Shown: piece by piece, positions 1 to 7,670 of the stretch
How the letters are laid out: every line of letters starts with the position of its first letter
How positions within the stretch are numbered: the stretch's first letter is position 1
Origin: Alphaproteobacteria bacterium
Lineage (GTDB): Bacteria > Pseudomonadota > Alphaproteobacteria > Caulobacterales > Aquidulcibacteraceae
Assembly (NCBI GenBank): GCA_027485915.1
Contig: JAIXQA010000028.1
Coordinates: 1-64,000 of the forward strand
Direction: 5' to 3'
DNA: 64,000 nt
Notes under the pieces: generated by a model
Database searches by the model: none
What the model saw: only the letters and a program-made list of their open reading frames with translations
What the model was told of the DNA's origin: nothing
Made by a program: the position numbers and the translations under genes

Positions 1-101
1 AGCGGATTACGCGGGTTGATGGAATAGCGCTGGGGCCTAAGCCCGCAAGGTGCGCGCCTATGCCACGATGTGGGGCGTCTGTCTATGCTCGGTACAGTAA
101 G

Positions 102-186
102 TGGTGCGGTCGGGGGGAGTCGAACCCCCACGCCTTGCGGCGCTGGAACCTAAATCCAGTGCGTCTGCCAGTTCCGCCACGACCGC
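102..186 (-). tRNA. tRNA-Leu, anticodon TAG
   Basis: On the minus strand the sequence folds as a class II tRNA. The 7-bp acceptor stem starts GCGGTCG and closes with CGACCGC. The anticodon arm is CTGGA-TTTAGGT-TCCAG with anticodon TAG. A variable arm is present, and the T arm is GGGGG-TTCGACT-CCCCC. The discriminator A is followed by a genome-encoded CCA (102-104). The length, with a long variable arm, fits leucine. It decodes CUA/CUN codons. Confidence 0.97.
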
Positions 187-198
187 GTTCCGACGTGG

Positions 199-227
199 CT
201 TTTGGGCCAAGCTGGCGCGCGGGTCAA
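199..227 (-). promoter_or_regulatory. possible promoter of tRNA-Leu
   Basis: Minus-strand TTGACC (222-227) is followed by 17 bases and then CAAAAG (199-204). The -10 element ends 12 bases before the tRNA 5' end. The -35 is good and the -10 is poor. The spacing matches the candidate promoters found upstream of tRNA-Gln and the 6S RNA in this window, which is the main reason to list it. Confidence 0.25.
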
Positions 228-407
228 CCAAGGGGTGCAGGCAGGGCTGCCCAGCCCTGACTTCAACTGCTGATCTAAGGTGAAGAGACCATGACGCATT
301 CATGGTAAAGTAAGGGGCTTCCTACCAAAAACGGTCAAATTTACTGGAAATCTGTCTCAAATTCTGCGAGATTGCTGTAAAAGTACCTTGCAGGGCCAAA
401 AAGCAAA

Positions 408-674
408 ATGTCAGATTTTGATGTCGCCTACGATAAAAGCGCGGATGTCTTGTATATCTCAACCAAGCTGACCGGGCCGAGCTACACGTCAGAAGGCGAG
501 AATGGCATTGTCTGGAGCCATCAGATCGCCGATGGCCGTTTGGTGAGTATGACGGTGCTGAATTTCAACGCGCAGTGGCAAAACCGTCTTGCCCATTTGA
601 CCGAGCAACTCACCGAACAATTGCACGCCCCCAGCCCCACAGGCCCCGCAGGCCGCGCTAGGTCGACGAATTAA
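408..674 (+). CDS. DUF2283 family protein
   Basis: Small cytoplasmic protein of 88 residues. Residues 1-60 carry the DUF2283 pattern: a tyrosine/aspartate pair near the N-terminus, then SADVLYIS, and a later hydrophobic strand. The last ~20 residues are a Pro/Ala-rich tail. DUF2283 proteins are small beta-rich proteins of unclear function, sometimes encoded beside DUF4258-type putative toxins. No such partner is visible in the 220 bases upstream, so this copy appears solitary. It starts shortly downstream of a tRNA-Leu, and its stop overlaps the convergent flavoprotein gene by a few bases. Family call is fairly sure; function unknown. Confidence 0.75.
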   Translation: MSDFDVAYDKSADVLYISTKLTGPSYTSEGENGIVWSHQIADGRLVSMTVLNFNAQWQNRLAHLTEQLTEQLHAPSPTGPAGRARSTN

Positions 675-1798
675 AGCTGGCTGTAATCACCTTCAATGCC
701 CAAGAGCGCGCGTCCGGCCAGTTCCAGTGAGCCGGGGGCGACCATGATGTGTTGGGTGGCGACATGGGCGTCGCGGAAGCGGCGTTGCAGCGGGCACGTC
801 TCATAGACAGATGTCCCCCCGCCCAGATCGTGCATCATGCGGGTGATCTCAGCACAGGTGCGCACCGCATGGGTGGCCGCAATGCGCAGGTTCGCGCGCT
901 CTTCCAACGTCAAAGCCCCCGTGCGGCTTGCCCCTTCATAAGCGATCTCAGCGCTATCGAGCAGATAGGTGCGCGCGGCCCGCAAAAGGCCTTCGGCCTT
1001 GGCGACTTCTACTTGGGTTGAGGCCCGCTCTGCCAATGGTCGGCGCGCACCGGTGGGCACTTTGCCGCCCGCAAGCCCAACGAGATCATCAATCGCCCCG
1101 CGTGCATTGCCCAGCGCGACGGCAGCAATCGACATGGCCAGTAACCCAAACGCCGGGAAGGCATAAAGCGGCCGCTCAATCCGGGCCTTATCGTCGCTCA
1201 GCGAGACGGAGCGGTCGACCGGGATCCGGACGTCCGTCACCGCCAAATCGCCACTGCCCGTGCCCTTCATGCCCATGGCATGCCACGTATCAATCAGTTC
1301 AACTTGATCGCGCTCAAACCACATCATGCGCGCCTGGGGTGGCCCGTCGCCCAAGGTCAAAGCGCCACCGACCAGCCACGCGCAATTGGCGCTGCCAGAA
1401 CCCCAATTCCACCGCCCCGTGACGCGGTACTGATCTCCCTCGCGGACGGCTTTGCCCTTGGGCGCAAACACACCGCCCGTGATAATCGTGGGGTCTGCCC
1501 AGATCGTGCGGGCATGATGGTCGGGCAGATAGGCGGCATTGATCGCCGTGGTTGCGCCAATCATAATGCACCAACCGACGGAGCCATGGGCATTGCCCAT
1601 CACCTCAATGATCTCAATCATGCGCGCTGGCGCGAGTTCCAGCCCGCCATAGTCCGCAGGCAAGGCCATGCGGAAAAAGCCTGCATCCGCAAGTGTCTTC
1701 GCAAGGTCTGCCGGTAAACGCCGCGCAAAATCAATCTCATCGGCACGTGCGGCGACGGTGGCCTTCAGGGCTTGGGCTTGGGCAAGTAGGTCTGTCAT
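671..1798 (-). CDS. acyl-CoA dehydrogenase family flavoprotein
   Basis: About 375 residues with the acyl-CoA dehydrogenase fold. The N-terminal helical domain has the ALPADYGGLEL segment (about residue 50) and GSVGWC. The middle beta-domain has VTGRWNWGSGSANC, and the C-terminal helical domain ends ELAGRALLG. The C-terminal part resembles the HsaA/DszC-like flavin monooxygenase branch more than classical fatty-acid dehydrogenases, so the substrate is open: either acyl-CoA oxidation or a reduced-flavin-dependent hydroxylation. I start at 1798 (MTDLLAQ). An ATG at 1816 in the same frame is possible, and neither has a strong Shine-Dalgarno. It stands alone, convergent with the DUF2283 gene. Confidence 0.82.
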   Translation of the reverse strand: MTDLLAQAQALKATVAARADEIDFARRLPADLAKTLADAGFFRMALPADYGGLELAPARMIEIIEVMGNAHGSVGWCIMIGATTAINAAYLPDHHARTIWADPTIITGGVFAPKGKAVREGDQYRVTGRWNWGSGSANCAWLVGGALTLGDGPPQARMMWFERDQVELIDTWHAMGMKGTGSGDLAVTDVRIPVDRSVSLSDDKARIERPLYAFPAFGLLAMSIAAVALGNARGAIDDLVGLAGGKVPTGARRPLAERASTQVEVAKAEGLLRAARTYLLDSAEIAYEGASRTGALTLEERANLRIAATHAVRTCAEITRMMHDLGGGTSVYETCPLQRRFRDAHVATQHIMVAPGSLELAGRALLGIEGDYSQL

Positions 1799-1854
1799 GG
1801 GCCTACACTGACCCATTCCGCTTTGATCGACAAGGACCTTGGGAGAGAAGAGAC

Positions 1855-2589
1855 TTACTCCCCCTCGTCTTCTTCCATCTCATAATTGCCAAAGACGTTT
1901 TGGACGTCATCGTCATCTTCTAGGATGTCGATCAGTTTGCGCAAGCTGGTGGCAGCGTCGCCAGTCACCTCGATGCGGGCGTGGGGCCGCCAGACGACAT
2001 TGGCCGCTTCTGCGTCGCCAAAGCGTTCGGCCAAGGCGGTGGAGACTTCGCTCAAACTCTCAAAAGTACAGGTGATGGAATGGCCGTCCGTATCGCTTTC
2101 CACATCGTCAGCCCCGGCCTCAAGGGCGGCCTCCATCATCTCATCTTCGCTGGCGACGGAAGCTGGGTAAAAAATCTCACCCACACGATCAAAACCTGAG
2201 ATTACCGAATTGGTGGTGCCGAGATTGCCACCAGCCTTGCTGAGATAGCTGCGAATATTGCCGCCGGTGCGGTTCAAATTATCGGTCAAAGTCTCGATGA
2301 TGAGGCCAATGCCGCCGGGGGCATAGCCCTCATAGCGCACCATTTTATAGTCTTCACCGCCTGCTGCAGAGGCTTGGCTGATGGCGCGTTCAATGCGGTC
2401 TTTTGGCATGGAGACAGCCCGTGCGTTGGTAACAGCCAAGCGCAGACGCGGGTTCATCGCGGGGTCTGGCACACCCAATTTTGCTGCCGTGGTGATTTCT
2501 CGCGCGATCTTGGTAAAGGCTTTGGCGCGCAAGGCATCTTGGCGACCTTTGCGGTGCATAGTGTTTTTGAATTTCGAATGGCCGGCCAT
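1855..2589 (-). CDS. yebC: YebC/PmpR family protein
   Basis: 244 residues, full length for the family. The N-terminus [18 protein letters not shown] is the YebC hallmark. A second conserved stretch reads [10 protein letters not shown] (about residue 105). The C-terminus is strongly acidic (EDDDDVQNV, then EMEEDEGE). YebC proteins are DNA-binding regulators or, as shown for some members, factors that relieve ribosome stalling; which role applies here cannot be told. In many proteobacteria yebC lies next to ruvC, but no ruv gene is in this window. The downstream minus-strand neighbour is the flavoprotein gene, about 57 bases away. Confidence 0.95.
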   Translation of the reverse strand: MAGHSKFKNTMHRKGRQDALRAKAFTKIAREITTAAKLGVPDPAMNPRLRLAVTNARAVSMPKDRIERAISQASAAGGEDYKMVRYEGYAPGGIGLIIETLTDNLNRTGGNIRSYLSKAGGNLGTTNSVISGFDRVGEIFYPASVASEDEMMEAALEAGADDVESDTDGHSITCTFESLSEVSTALAERFGDAEAANVVWRPHARIEVTGDAATSLRKLIDILEDDDDVQNVFGNYEMEEDEGE

Positions 2590-2687
2590 AGTCGGATCTA
2601 TCTCTTGAGTCTGGTAGGTGAGTTGCGGGCTGCGATGTAGCAGGGTGTGGTGAAAAGTGCCACAGGATGGTGCTGTTGGACGCTTAG

Positions 2688-3512
2688 CTAGCCATCCACC
2701 AGAGGCACAGTTTGCTTGAGCCCGACCCCGACACGTATGGGCTCAGCCCGCAGGGCAAGGCCTGTCCTATCATCCGTCTCGACAAAGATGCCTGACGCCA
2801 AGCCTTGGCCTTCAGCCGGCTCATGACGTTGATAGGGCATGCGGGACGACAGCTTGCGCACGGCGATATGCTTATTCATGCCGATCACACTGTCATAATC
2901 ACCACACATGCCAAGCTCGGTCTGGAAAGCCGTTCCGCCGGGCAGAATGCGCGTATCCGAAGTTGGTACATGGGTGTGTGTGCCAAACACAAGGCTGGCC
3001 CGTCCATCGAGGAAATGGCCCATGCCCTGCTTCTCGCTGGTGGCTTCGCCATGCACTTCGACAATGACGGCATCGGCCACAAGGCCCAAGGGACTTGCGC
3101 TCACCTCACGCTCCACCGCACTGAATGGGCAGTCGAGCGCATCCATGAAGACCCGGCCCATGACAGTGACGACCAGCACATTCCGCTGGCCCATTTGAAA
3201 CAGATTGGCCCCACGGCCCGGTGCCAAGGTCAAAGGCGGATAGTTAGCGGCACGCAATAGGCGTGGCTCGCGGTCAATATAGGCAATCGCCTCGCGCTGG
3301 TCCCACGCATGATTGCCCAAAGTCAAACAATCGGCGCCTGCCTCAAACAATTCATTGGCGATCGATTCAGTCAGGCCGAAGCCGCCAGCAGCATTTTCAG
3401 CATTCACGCCAACAAAATCGAGGCGCAAGCGCCGCTTTAAGTCCGGCATGCGCTCGCAAAGCGCCACTCTGCCAGCCCGGCCCACCACATCGCCAAAAAA
3501 AGCAAGTCTCAT
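2688..3512 (-). CDS. YmdB-type metallophosphoesterase (TIGR00282 family)
   Basis: 274 residues. Family motifs in order: [14 protein letters not shown] at the N-terminus (first metal-binding Asp), VNAENAAGG (about 37-45), [10 protein letters not shown] (about 64-73, Asn-His metal ligands), [12 protein letters not shown] (about 150) and [11 protein letters not shown] (about 178). These are the dinuclear-metal ligands of the calcineurin-like fold seen in Bacillus YmdB, which hydrolyses 2',3'-cAMP. Eleven bases separate it from the upstream cyclo-ligase gene on the same strand, so the two are probably cotranscribed. This pairing recurs in alphaproteobacteria. Cytoplasmic, with no signal peptide. 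Confidence 0.93.
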   Translation of the reverse strand: MRLAFFGDVVGRAGRVALCERMPDLKRRLRLDFVGVNAENAAGGFGLTESIANELFEAGADCLTLGNHAWDQREAIAYIDREPRLLRAANYPPLTLAPGRGANLFQMGQRNVLVVTVMGRVFMDALDCPFSAVEREVSASPLGLVADAVIVEVHGEATSEKQGMGHFLDGRASLVFGTHTHVPTSDTRILPGGTAFQTELGMCGDYDSVIGMNKHIAVRKLSSRMPYQRHEPAEGQGLASGIFVETDDRTGLALRAEPIRVGVGLKQTVPLVDG

Positions 3513-3523
3513 TCTATCCCACT

Positions 3524-4108
3524 CTATGTTGCGATGGGGTATGCCTTAATCGGCGTGATAATCCAATCCAAGCGCTGATCATGAGGTTCAATCGGAATGT
3601 GGTCGATTTCTTGGGCGGCAAAGGCCACGCCTACGGCACGCACGGTGCCTTCGGCGCGCAAGACTTCTAAGGTGCGATCATAATGGCCCTGCCCTTGGCC
3701 CAAACGATTGCCAGCCCGGTCAAATCCCAACAAAGGGACGAGCACGATTTCGGGCCGAACTTGGGGGAGATGGGCTTTGGGCTCCATCACGCCCCACGCA
3801 CTTTTCTCAAGCTGGCTTGGATCATCGGTATCGCACAGATGAAAGGTCAGGCCGGCACCCTCACCGCGCTTTGGCGGGGTGCGCGGCAGACAGAGTTTTG
3901 CGCCTTGGGCTGCCAAAGCCCGCATCAAAGGACGGGGATCAATTTCGCGCTTGAAAGGGATATAGCCCGCAACGACGCGGCCCTGTACGTCACCAAGCAA
4001 AGCAGAAGCTTGGGCTACGAGCGCAAGCCCTGCCGAGGGCTCTTCAGACTGGGCTTTGACACGGGCTGCGATCAAGGCCGATCGAAGTTCAGATTTGACT
4101 TCAATCAT
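3524..4108 (-). CDS. 5-formyltetrahydrofolate cyclo-ligase
   Basis: Converts 5-formyl-THF to 5,10-methenyl-THF with ATP in one-carbon metabolism. About 194 residues. Near the N-terminus is the basic segment MIEVKSELRSALIAARV. The C-terminal half has the family signature: VLVPLLGFDRAGNRLGQGQG with the following YDRTL. A longer frame opens at 4234, but its first 42 codons run through the U-rich tail and 3' half of the 6S RNA and encode an implausible F-rich peptide. I therefore start at the internal ATG at 4108. The order 6S RNA then cyclo-ligase is the classic ssrS-ygfA arrangement. Confidence 0.93.
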   Translation of the reverse strand: MIEVKSELRSALIAARVKAQSEEPSAGLALVAQASALLGDVQGRVVAGYIPFKREIDPRPLMRALAAQGAKLCLPRTPPKRGEGAGLTFHLCDTDDPSQLEKSAWGVMEPKAHLPQVRPEIVLVPLLGFDRAGNRLGQGQGHYDRTLEVLRAEGTVRAVGVAFAAQEIDHIPIEPHDQRLDWIITPIKAYPIAT

Positions 4109-4147
4109 CGCTGCCAAACCCATCAAAAGGCTGATGAAAAAGAAAAA

Positions 4148-4315
4148 GGCTGGTGGATCCGCAAGGACCGTGAGAAGGTAACTCGTCCCCGTGCGACCTG
4201 GATAACCAGGTGGGTGCCAGATGACAGGAACCACGGTTCCAACCAGCGCCAGCTCCCGACGAGTGAGTTAGGTCGGCGGGACGTAGACTTCCCACGCGAA
4301 CCACAGAACCACCAA
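4148..4315 (-). ncRNA. ssrS: 6S RNA (ssrS)
   Basis: No protein gene explains this 300-base gap, and it lies directly upstream of the 5-formyl-THF cyclo-ligase gene, as ssrS does in proteobacteria. The minus strand folds into a long rod. The 5' GGTGG near 4311 pairs with CCACC near 4154. CGTGGGAAG (about 4289-4297) then pairs with CTTCTCACG (about 4168-4176) over nine base pairs. CGTCCC (about 4279-4284) pairs with GGGACG (about 4183-4188). The open centre with small hairpins follows, including CCGAC...GTCGG. This is the 6S shape, which mimics an open promoter and binds sigma70 RNA polymerase. A U-rich tail (TTTTTCTTTTT) follows the 3' end. Ends are good to about 5 bases. Confidence 0.8.
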
Positions 4316-4320
4316 AGGCT

Positions 4321-4349
4321 TAGGTATGCCTGATACGGCTGGCTTGCAA
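4321..4349 (-). promoter_or_regulatory. candidate 6S RNA promoter
   Basis: Minus-strand TTGCAA (4344-4349), 17 bases, then TACCTA (4321-4326). The predicted start about 6-7 bases downstream coincides with the 5' side of the terminal stem of the 6S fold. The same -35 class and 17-base spacer occur before tRNA-Gln. Confidence 0.45.
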
Positions 4350-4424
4350 GGGCTTGGCCAGTAGAAGTGTGACCGGACATGTGCGTAATATCGCGAAAAG
4401 CCACTGGGGGGAGGGTTGAAGGCC

Positions 4425-5330
4425 ATGCAAAGAGAAGATGCTAGTCAAAAGCCATTACCCACGACCACAATCCGCCTTGGGCAATTGACGGTTACGCGCA
4501 TCGGCGCAAGGCGGTTTGACTGGAGCGACCCTTATCATGTGGCCTTGTCGCTCTCTTGGCCCAGTTTTTTGGGGGCCGTCTTTGTCTATTATATCTCGGT
4601 CAACCTTTTTTTTGGCGCGCTCTATTTTGCATTTCCAGGCAGTGTAGCAAACCTCGCGGCGGGCGATTTCATCAATGCCTTTTTCTTTTCGGTCGAGACC
4701 TTTGCCACTGTCGGCTATGGCGCGATGGCACCGCACAGCTTGATGGGCCATATCTTGTCGACGACGCAAATCTTAGTGGGCCTGTTGTCAACAGCGGTTA
4801 TCACCGGTGTATTGTTTGTGCGCTTAGCGCGGCCCAATGCACGCTTTGTTTTTGCCGACAAAGCTGTCGTCTGCCGGTTTGATGGGATTCCGACCCTCAT
4901 GATCCGCGTCGCCCATGGCCGGTCCAACCTGATTCAAGATGTCACGGCACGTGCTACTTATGTCTGCGAATATATTTCGCGCGAAGGGATCTCGACCTAT
5001 GCCAATCAAGAGCTAAAACTGGTGCGTGACCGCATCCCCGTATTTGGCCTCAGTTGGACCTTGATGCATGTGATTGATGAGGCAAGCCCACTGTGGGGCT
5101 TTGACTTTGAAGTCGATGCGCAGGCCCAAATCGGTGCGCGCATTATGATCATGATTTCAGGCACCGACGATACGCTTACCGCCCCGGTCTTTGCGCTCCA
5201 CCATTATGCCGCCGACCAAATCCAGTTTGGGCATCAGTTTGTCGATATGATGGAGCGGGTCGGCAATAAGATCTCGATGAATCTCAATAATCTCAGCCAA
5301 ACCCGCCCACAAGCACCTTTAGAGACCTGA
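4425..5330 (+). CDS. inward-rectifier potassium channel, KirBac type
   Basis: About 301 residues. An N-terminal slide-helix region (DWSDPYH) is followed by transmembrane helix 1 (about 45-70). The pore helix follows with the selectivity filter TVGYG (about residue 95), then transmembrane helix 2 (MGHILSTTQILVGLLSTAVI). After FVRLARPNARFVFAD comes the cytosolic immunoglobulin-like Kir domain to the end. This is the complete KirBac layout; four subunits form a K+ pore in the inner membrane. I start at ATG 4425, about 10 bases after GGAGG; an in-frame TTG at 4416 is also possible. It is convergent with suhB (5-base gap). The 6S RNA promoter lies just upstream on the other strand. Confidence 0.93.
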   Translation: MQREDASQKPLPTTTIRLGQLTVTRIGARRFDWSDPYHVALSLSWPSFLGAVFVYYISVNLFFGALYFAFPGSVANLAAGDFINAFFFSVETFATVGYGAMAPHSLMGHILSTTQILVGLLSTAVITGVLFVRLARPNARFVFADKAVVCRFDGIPTLMIRVAHGRSNLIQDVTARATYVCEYISREGISTYANQELKLVRDRIPVFGLSWTLMHVIDEASPLWGFDFEVDAQAQIGARIMIMISGTDDTLTAPVFALHHYAADQIQFGHQFVDMMERVGNKISMNLNNLSQTRPQAPLET

Positions 5331-5335
5331 AGGAT

Positions 5336-6130
5336 TTAGCTCTTCGCTGCCAACAAACGCTCATTCATCAGGACTAGAATCTTTTCATTGGCCGCCACGA
5401 TGGAGCCGGTCTCCATAAAGTCCCCGCCATAGATTTCAGCGCAAACCCCGCCAGCTTCGCGCACCAGCACAACGCCAGCCGCAATGTCCCACAGCTTCAA
5501 ATCATGTTCCCAGAAGCCATCAAACCGACCAGCAGCCACCCAAGCCAGATCGAGCGAAGCAGCCCCAAAGCGGCGAATGCCCGCCACGCGCTGGGTGAAT
5601 TGGTGTAATTCCTTGAACATTTGGGCATGGCCGGGCTTGCCTTGGAACGGAATGCCGGTCGCCAAAACGCAATCCCCTAAGGTCTTGCGTGCCGCAACCC
5701 GCAAACGCTTATCATTATGGAAAGCCCCACGCCCAGTCTCAGCCCAATAAAGGTCATCGGTGATGGGGTTGTAGACAACGCCAGCCACCAAGCGGCCTTC
5801 GCGTTCAAGGGCGATGGAGATTGCTAAATGTGGAATGGCGTGGACGAAATTAGTCGTGCCATCGATCGGGTCGACGATCCAGCGATTGGTTTTGTCAGTA
5901 CCTTCGACCATGCCGCGTTCTTCGCCCAGAAAACCATAGCCGGGGCGCGCTTTGCTCAGCTCTTCAAACAGGATTTTTTCAGTCTTGAGATCGGCAGCGG
6001 TTACAAAATCGGAAGGGCCCTTTTTTGCCAATTGTAGATTTTCAACTTCACCAAAATCTCGGCTGATGGCTTTACCAGCTTTGCGGGCGGCGGCGATCAT
6101 CACGGTCAGAAGCGGACTGACTACGCTCAT
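5336..6130 (-). CDS. suhB: inositol monophosphatase family protein (SuhB-like)
   Basis: 264 residues, typical length. The lithium-sensitive phosphatase motifs are complete: FLGEERG (about 72-78, catalytic Glu pair), VDPIDGTTNF (about 86-95, metal-binding Asp residues) and LWDIAAGVVLVREAGG near residue 214. It hydrolyses inositol-1-phosphate or related sugar phosphates. In E. coli SuhB also joins the rRNA antitermination complex, but that role is not readable from this sequence. The start has GAAGAGAG seven bases upstream. Cytoplasmic. It is followed convergently by the potassium channel gene. Confidence 0.93.
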   Translation of the reverse strand: MSVVSPLLTVMIAAARKAGKAISRDFGEVENLQLAKKGPSDFVTAADLKTEKILFEELSKARPGYGFLGEERGMVEGTDKTNRWIVDPIDGTTNFVHAIPHLAISIALEREGRLVAGVVYNPITDDLYWAETGRGAFHNDKRLRVAARKTLGDCVLATGIPFQGKPGHAQMFKELHQFTQRVAGIRRFGAASLDLAWVAAGRFDGFWEHDLKLWDIAAGVVLVREAGGVCAEIYGGDFMETGSIVAANEKILVLMNERLLAAKS

Positions 6131-6273
6131 AGGGGGCTCTCTTCACGATGTTAAACAGCAGATAGGCGGGGCCTTTACCCTATGTGGGCGCAATTGGATA
6201 GGGGGGCAGCACGGTAGGACAGCCCCTTCAGTCGCTTCGGCGAAAGCGGTGAAGGGGTGAACAGTCATAGACT

Positions 6274-7404
6274 CTAACCGACCCGCGAAATCACCCCACC
6301 GGTCGTCGGCCTCGCCACCCCCGTTGTGCCCGGAAAACTTAAAGGCAGGCCGCGGGCAGAGCGGACCGCAAGGAGGGCAAAGCATTCGGCTTCTATGGCA
6401 TCGCCGCGCAGGCCAATCGTGTCAGCATCTACGACGCTAACACCGCATCGGGCGGAGATTTCCGCCATCAATACGGGGTTCTTGCGGCCACCCCCTGCCA
6501 CCACCAAGCGCGTCGGCCTTTTGGGTAAAAGGCGCAAACCAAGGTCCAGACTGGCTGCCACCAATGCCGTCAAAGTCGCAGCCCCATCTTCGAGCGACAG
6601 ACCCCGCACAAGCCCTGCGTCAAAATCATAGCGGTCGAGGGACTTTGGGTATGGCGCGTCAAACCAGGGGTTGTCCAAAATCTCCAGCAGGCGGCCTTCA
6701 TGCACGCGGCCTGCAGCGGCCAAGCGACCATCCTTATCATAGACGCCCTTGCCATGGGCCTCGACCCATTCATTCAAAGGGCCATTGGCGGGGCCGGTGT
6801 CAAAGGCTGCCAGTCCATCTGCCCCATCCCACCAGGTGATATTGGCCACCCCGCCCAGATTGAGGATGGATGTATCCCCCTGAAGGCCCGCATGGTGTAA
6901 AATGGCGGTGTGGTAGATGGGGGCAAGCGGTGCCCCCTGCCCGCCCATGGCGACATCATGACTTCGAAAGTCCCAGACTGTGTCTATGCTCGTCAATTTG
7001 GCAAGCTTTGCACCATCCAGCAATTGCCGCGTCCGCCCGCCACCACCAATCTGCGGGCGATGGAGTACCGTCAACCCATGCCCACCGACAAAGGCAATGT
7101 CGTCAGGCCGCATCTTGGCCTTTTCAACAAGTTTCAGGACCGCGCCTGCATAAATGCGCGTGATCAGGTCTTCGGCTTCAGCAAAGATCGCGGGCTCTGG
7201 CCCCTGAAAGTCCCACGCCCGGGCTTGGGCGATGGCCTCAGCCAAGAGCGCCCGGTCGGCGGCGGAATAAGCAAACAACTCAAAAGGCCCAAACTCTGCC
7301 ACACTGACCCCATCGGTGCGGATCAGCGCCGTATCGACAAAGCCATCCAATGCGGTGCCCGTCATTAAGCCAATGGCCCAGAGGGGGGTGGAATTTGCTA
7401 GCAT
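6274..7404 (-). CDS. anmK: anhydro-N-acetylmuramic acid kinase
   Basis: Phosphorylates and opens 1,6-anhydro-MurNAc released during wall turnover, giving MurNAc-6-phosphate. 376 residues. The N-terminal phosphate loop reads GLMTGTALDG (about 12-21). Further ASKHA-fold motifs are VGGHGLTVLHRP (about 106), LNLGGVANITWW (about 183), FDTGPANG (about 201) and VVAGGGRKNPVL (about 309). Gene length is normal. In many alphaproteobacteria anmK is directly divergent from tyrS; here a foreign-looking gene lies between them. The 266 bases upstream (7405-7670) hold no gene; both flanking promoters should be there but no clear boxes were found. Confidence 0.94.
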   Translation of the reverse strand: MLANSTPLWAIGLMTGTALDGFVDTALIRTDGVSVAEFGPFELFAYSAADRALLAEAIAQARAWDFQGPEPAIFAEAEDLITRIYAGAVLKLVEKAKMRPDDIAFVGGHGLTVLHRPQIGGGGRTRQLLDGAKLAKLTSIDTVWDFRSHDVAMGGQGAPLAPIYHTAILHHAGLQGDTSILNLGGVANITWWDGADGLAAFDTGPANGPLNEWVEAHGKGVYDKDGRLAAAGRVHEGRLLEILDNPWFDAPYPKSLDRYDFDAGLVRGLSLEDGAATLTALVAASLDLGLRLLPKRPTRLVVAGGGRKNPVLMAEISARCGVSVVDADTIGLRGDAIEAECFALLAVRSARGLPLSFPGTTGVARPTTGGVISRVG

Positions 7405-7670
7405 GCTATGGTTCCGCAGTTACGTCCTTGCGACCTTTGGCCGGGGTATAGGTCAAGTCAATGCAGTTTGAAACGGCTTAGGGGCCTGAGGCTACATTCG
7501 AAGCGCGGCAATCACCTTTACCCCAAACGAGACGGACTATGGCCTAAAAAAACCCTTGCGCCGTTCGCAGCTGGCGACCTAAGGTAAACATTCAAGCGTC
7601 GGGGACCGGCAATACATACCAAGCTACCTGATTTCAAAGTGCTTCAGCTCAAGCTTTACAGGGATACCTT

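Noticed and set aside
4109-4234. N-terminal extension of the cyclo-ligase
   Set aside because: It would translate the U-rich tail and stem of the 6S RNA into an F-rich peptide; the internal ATG gives the normal family length.
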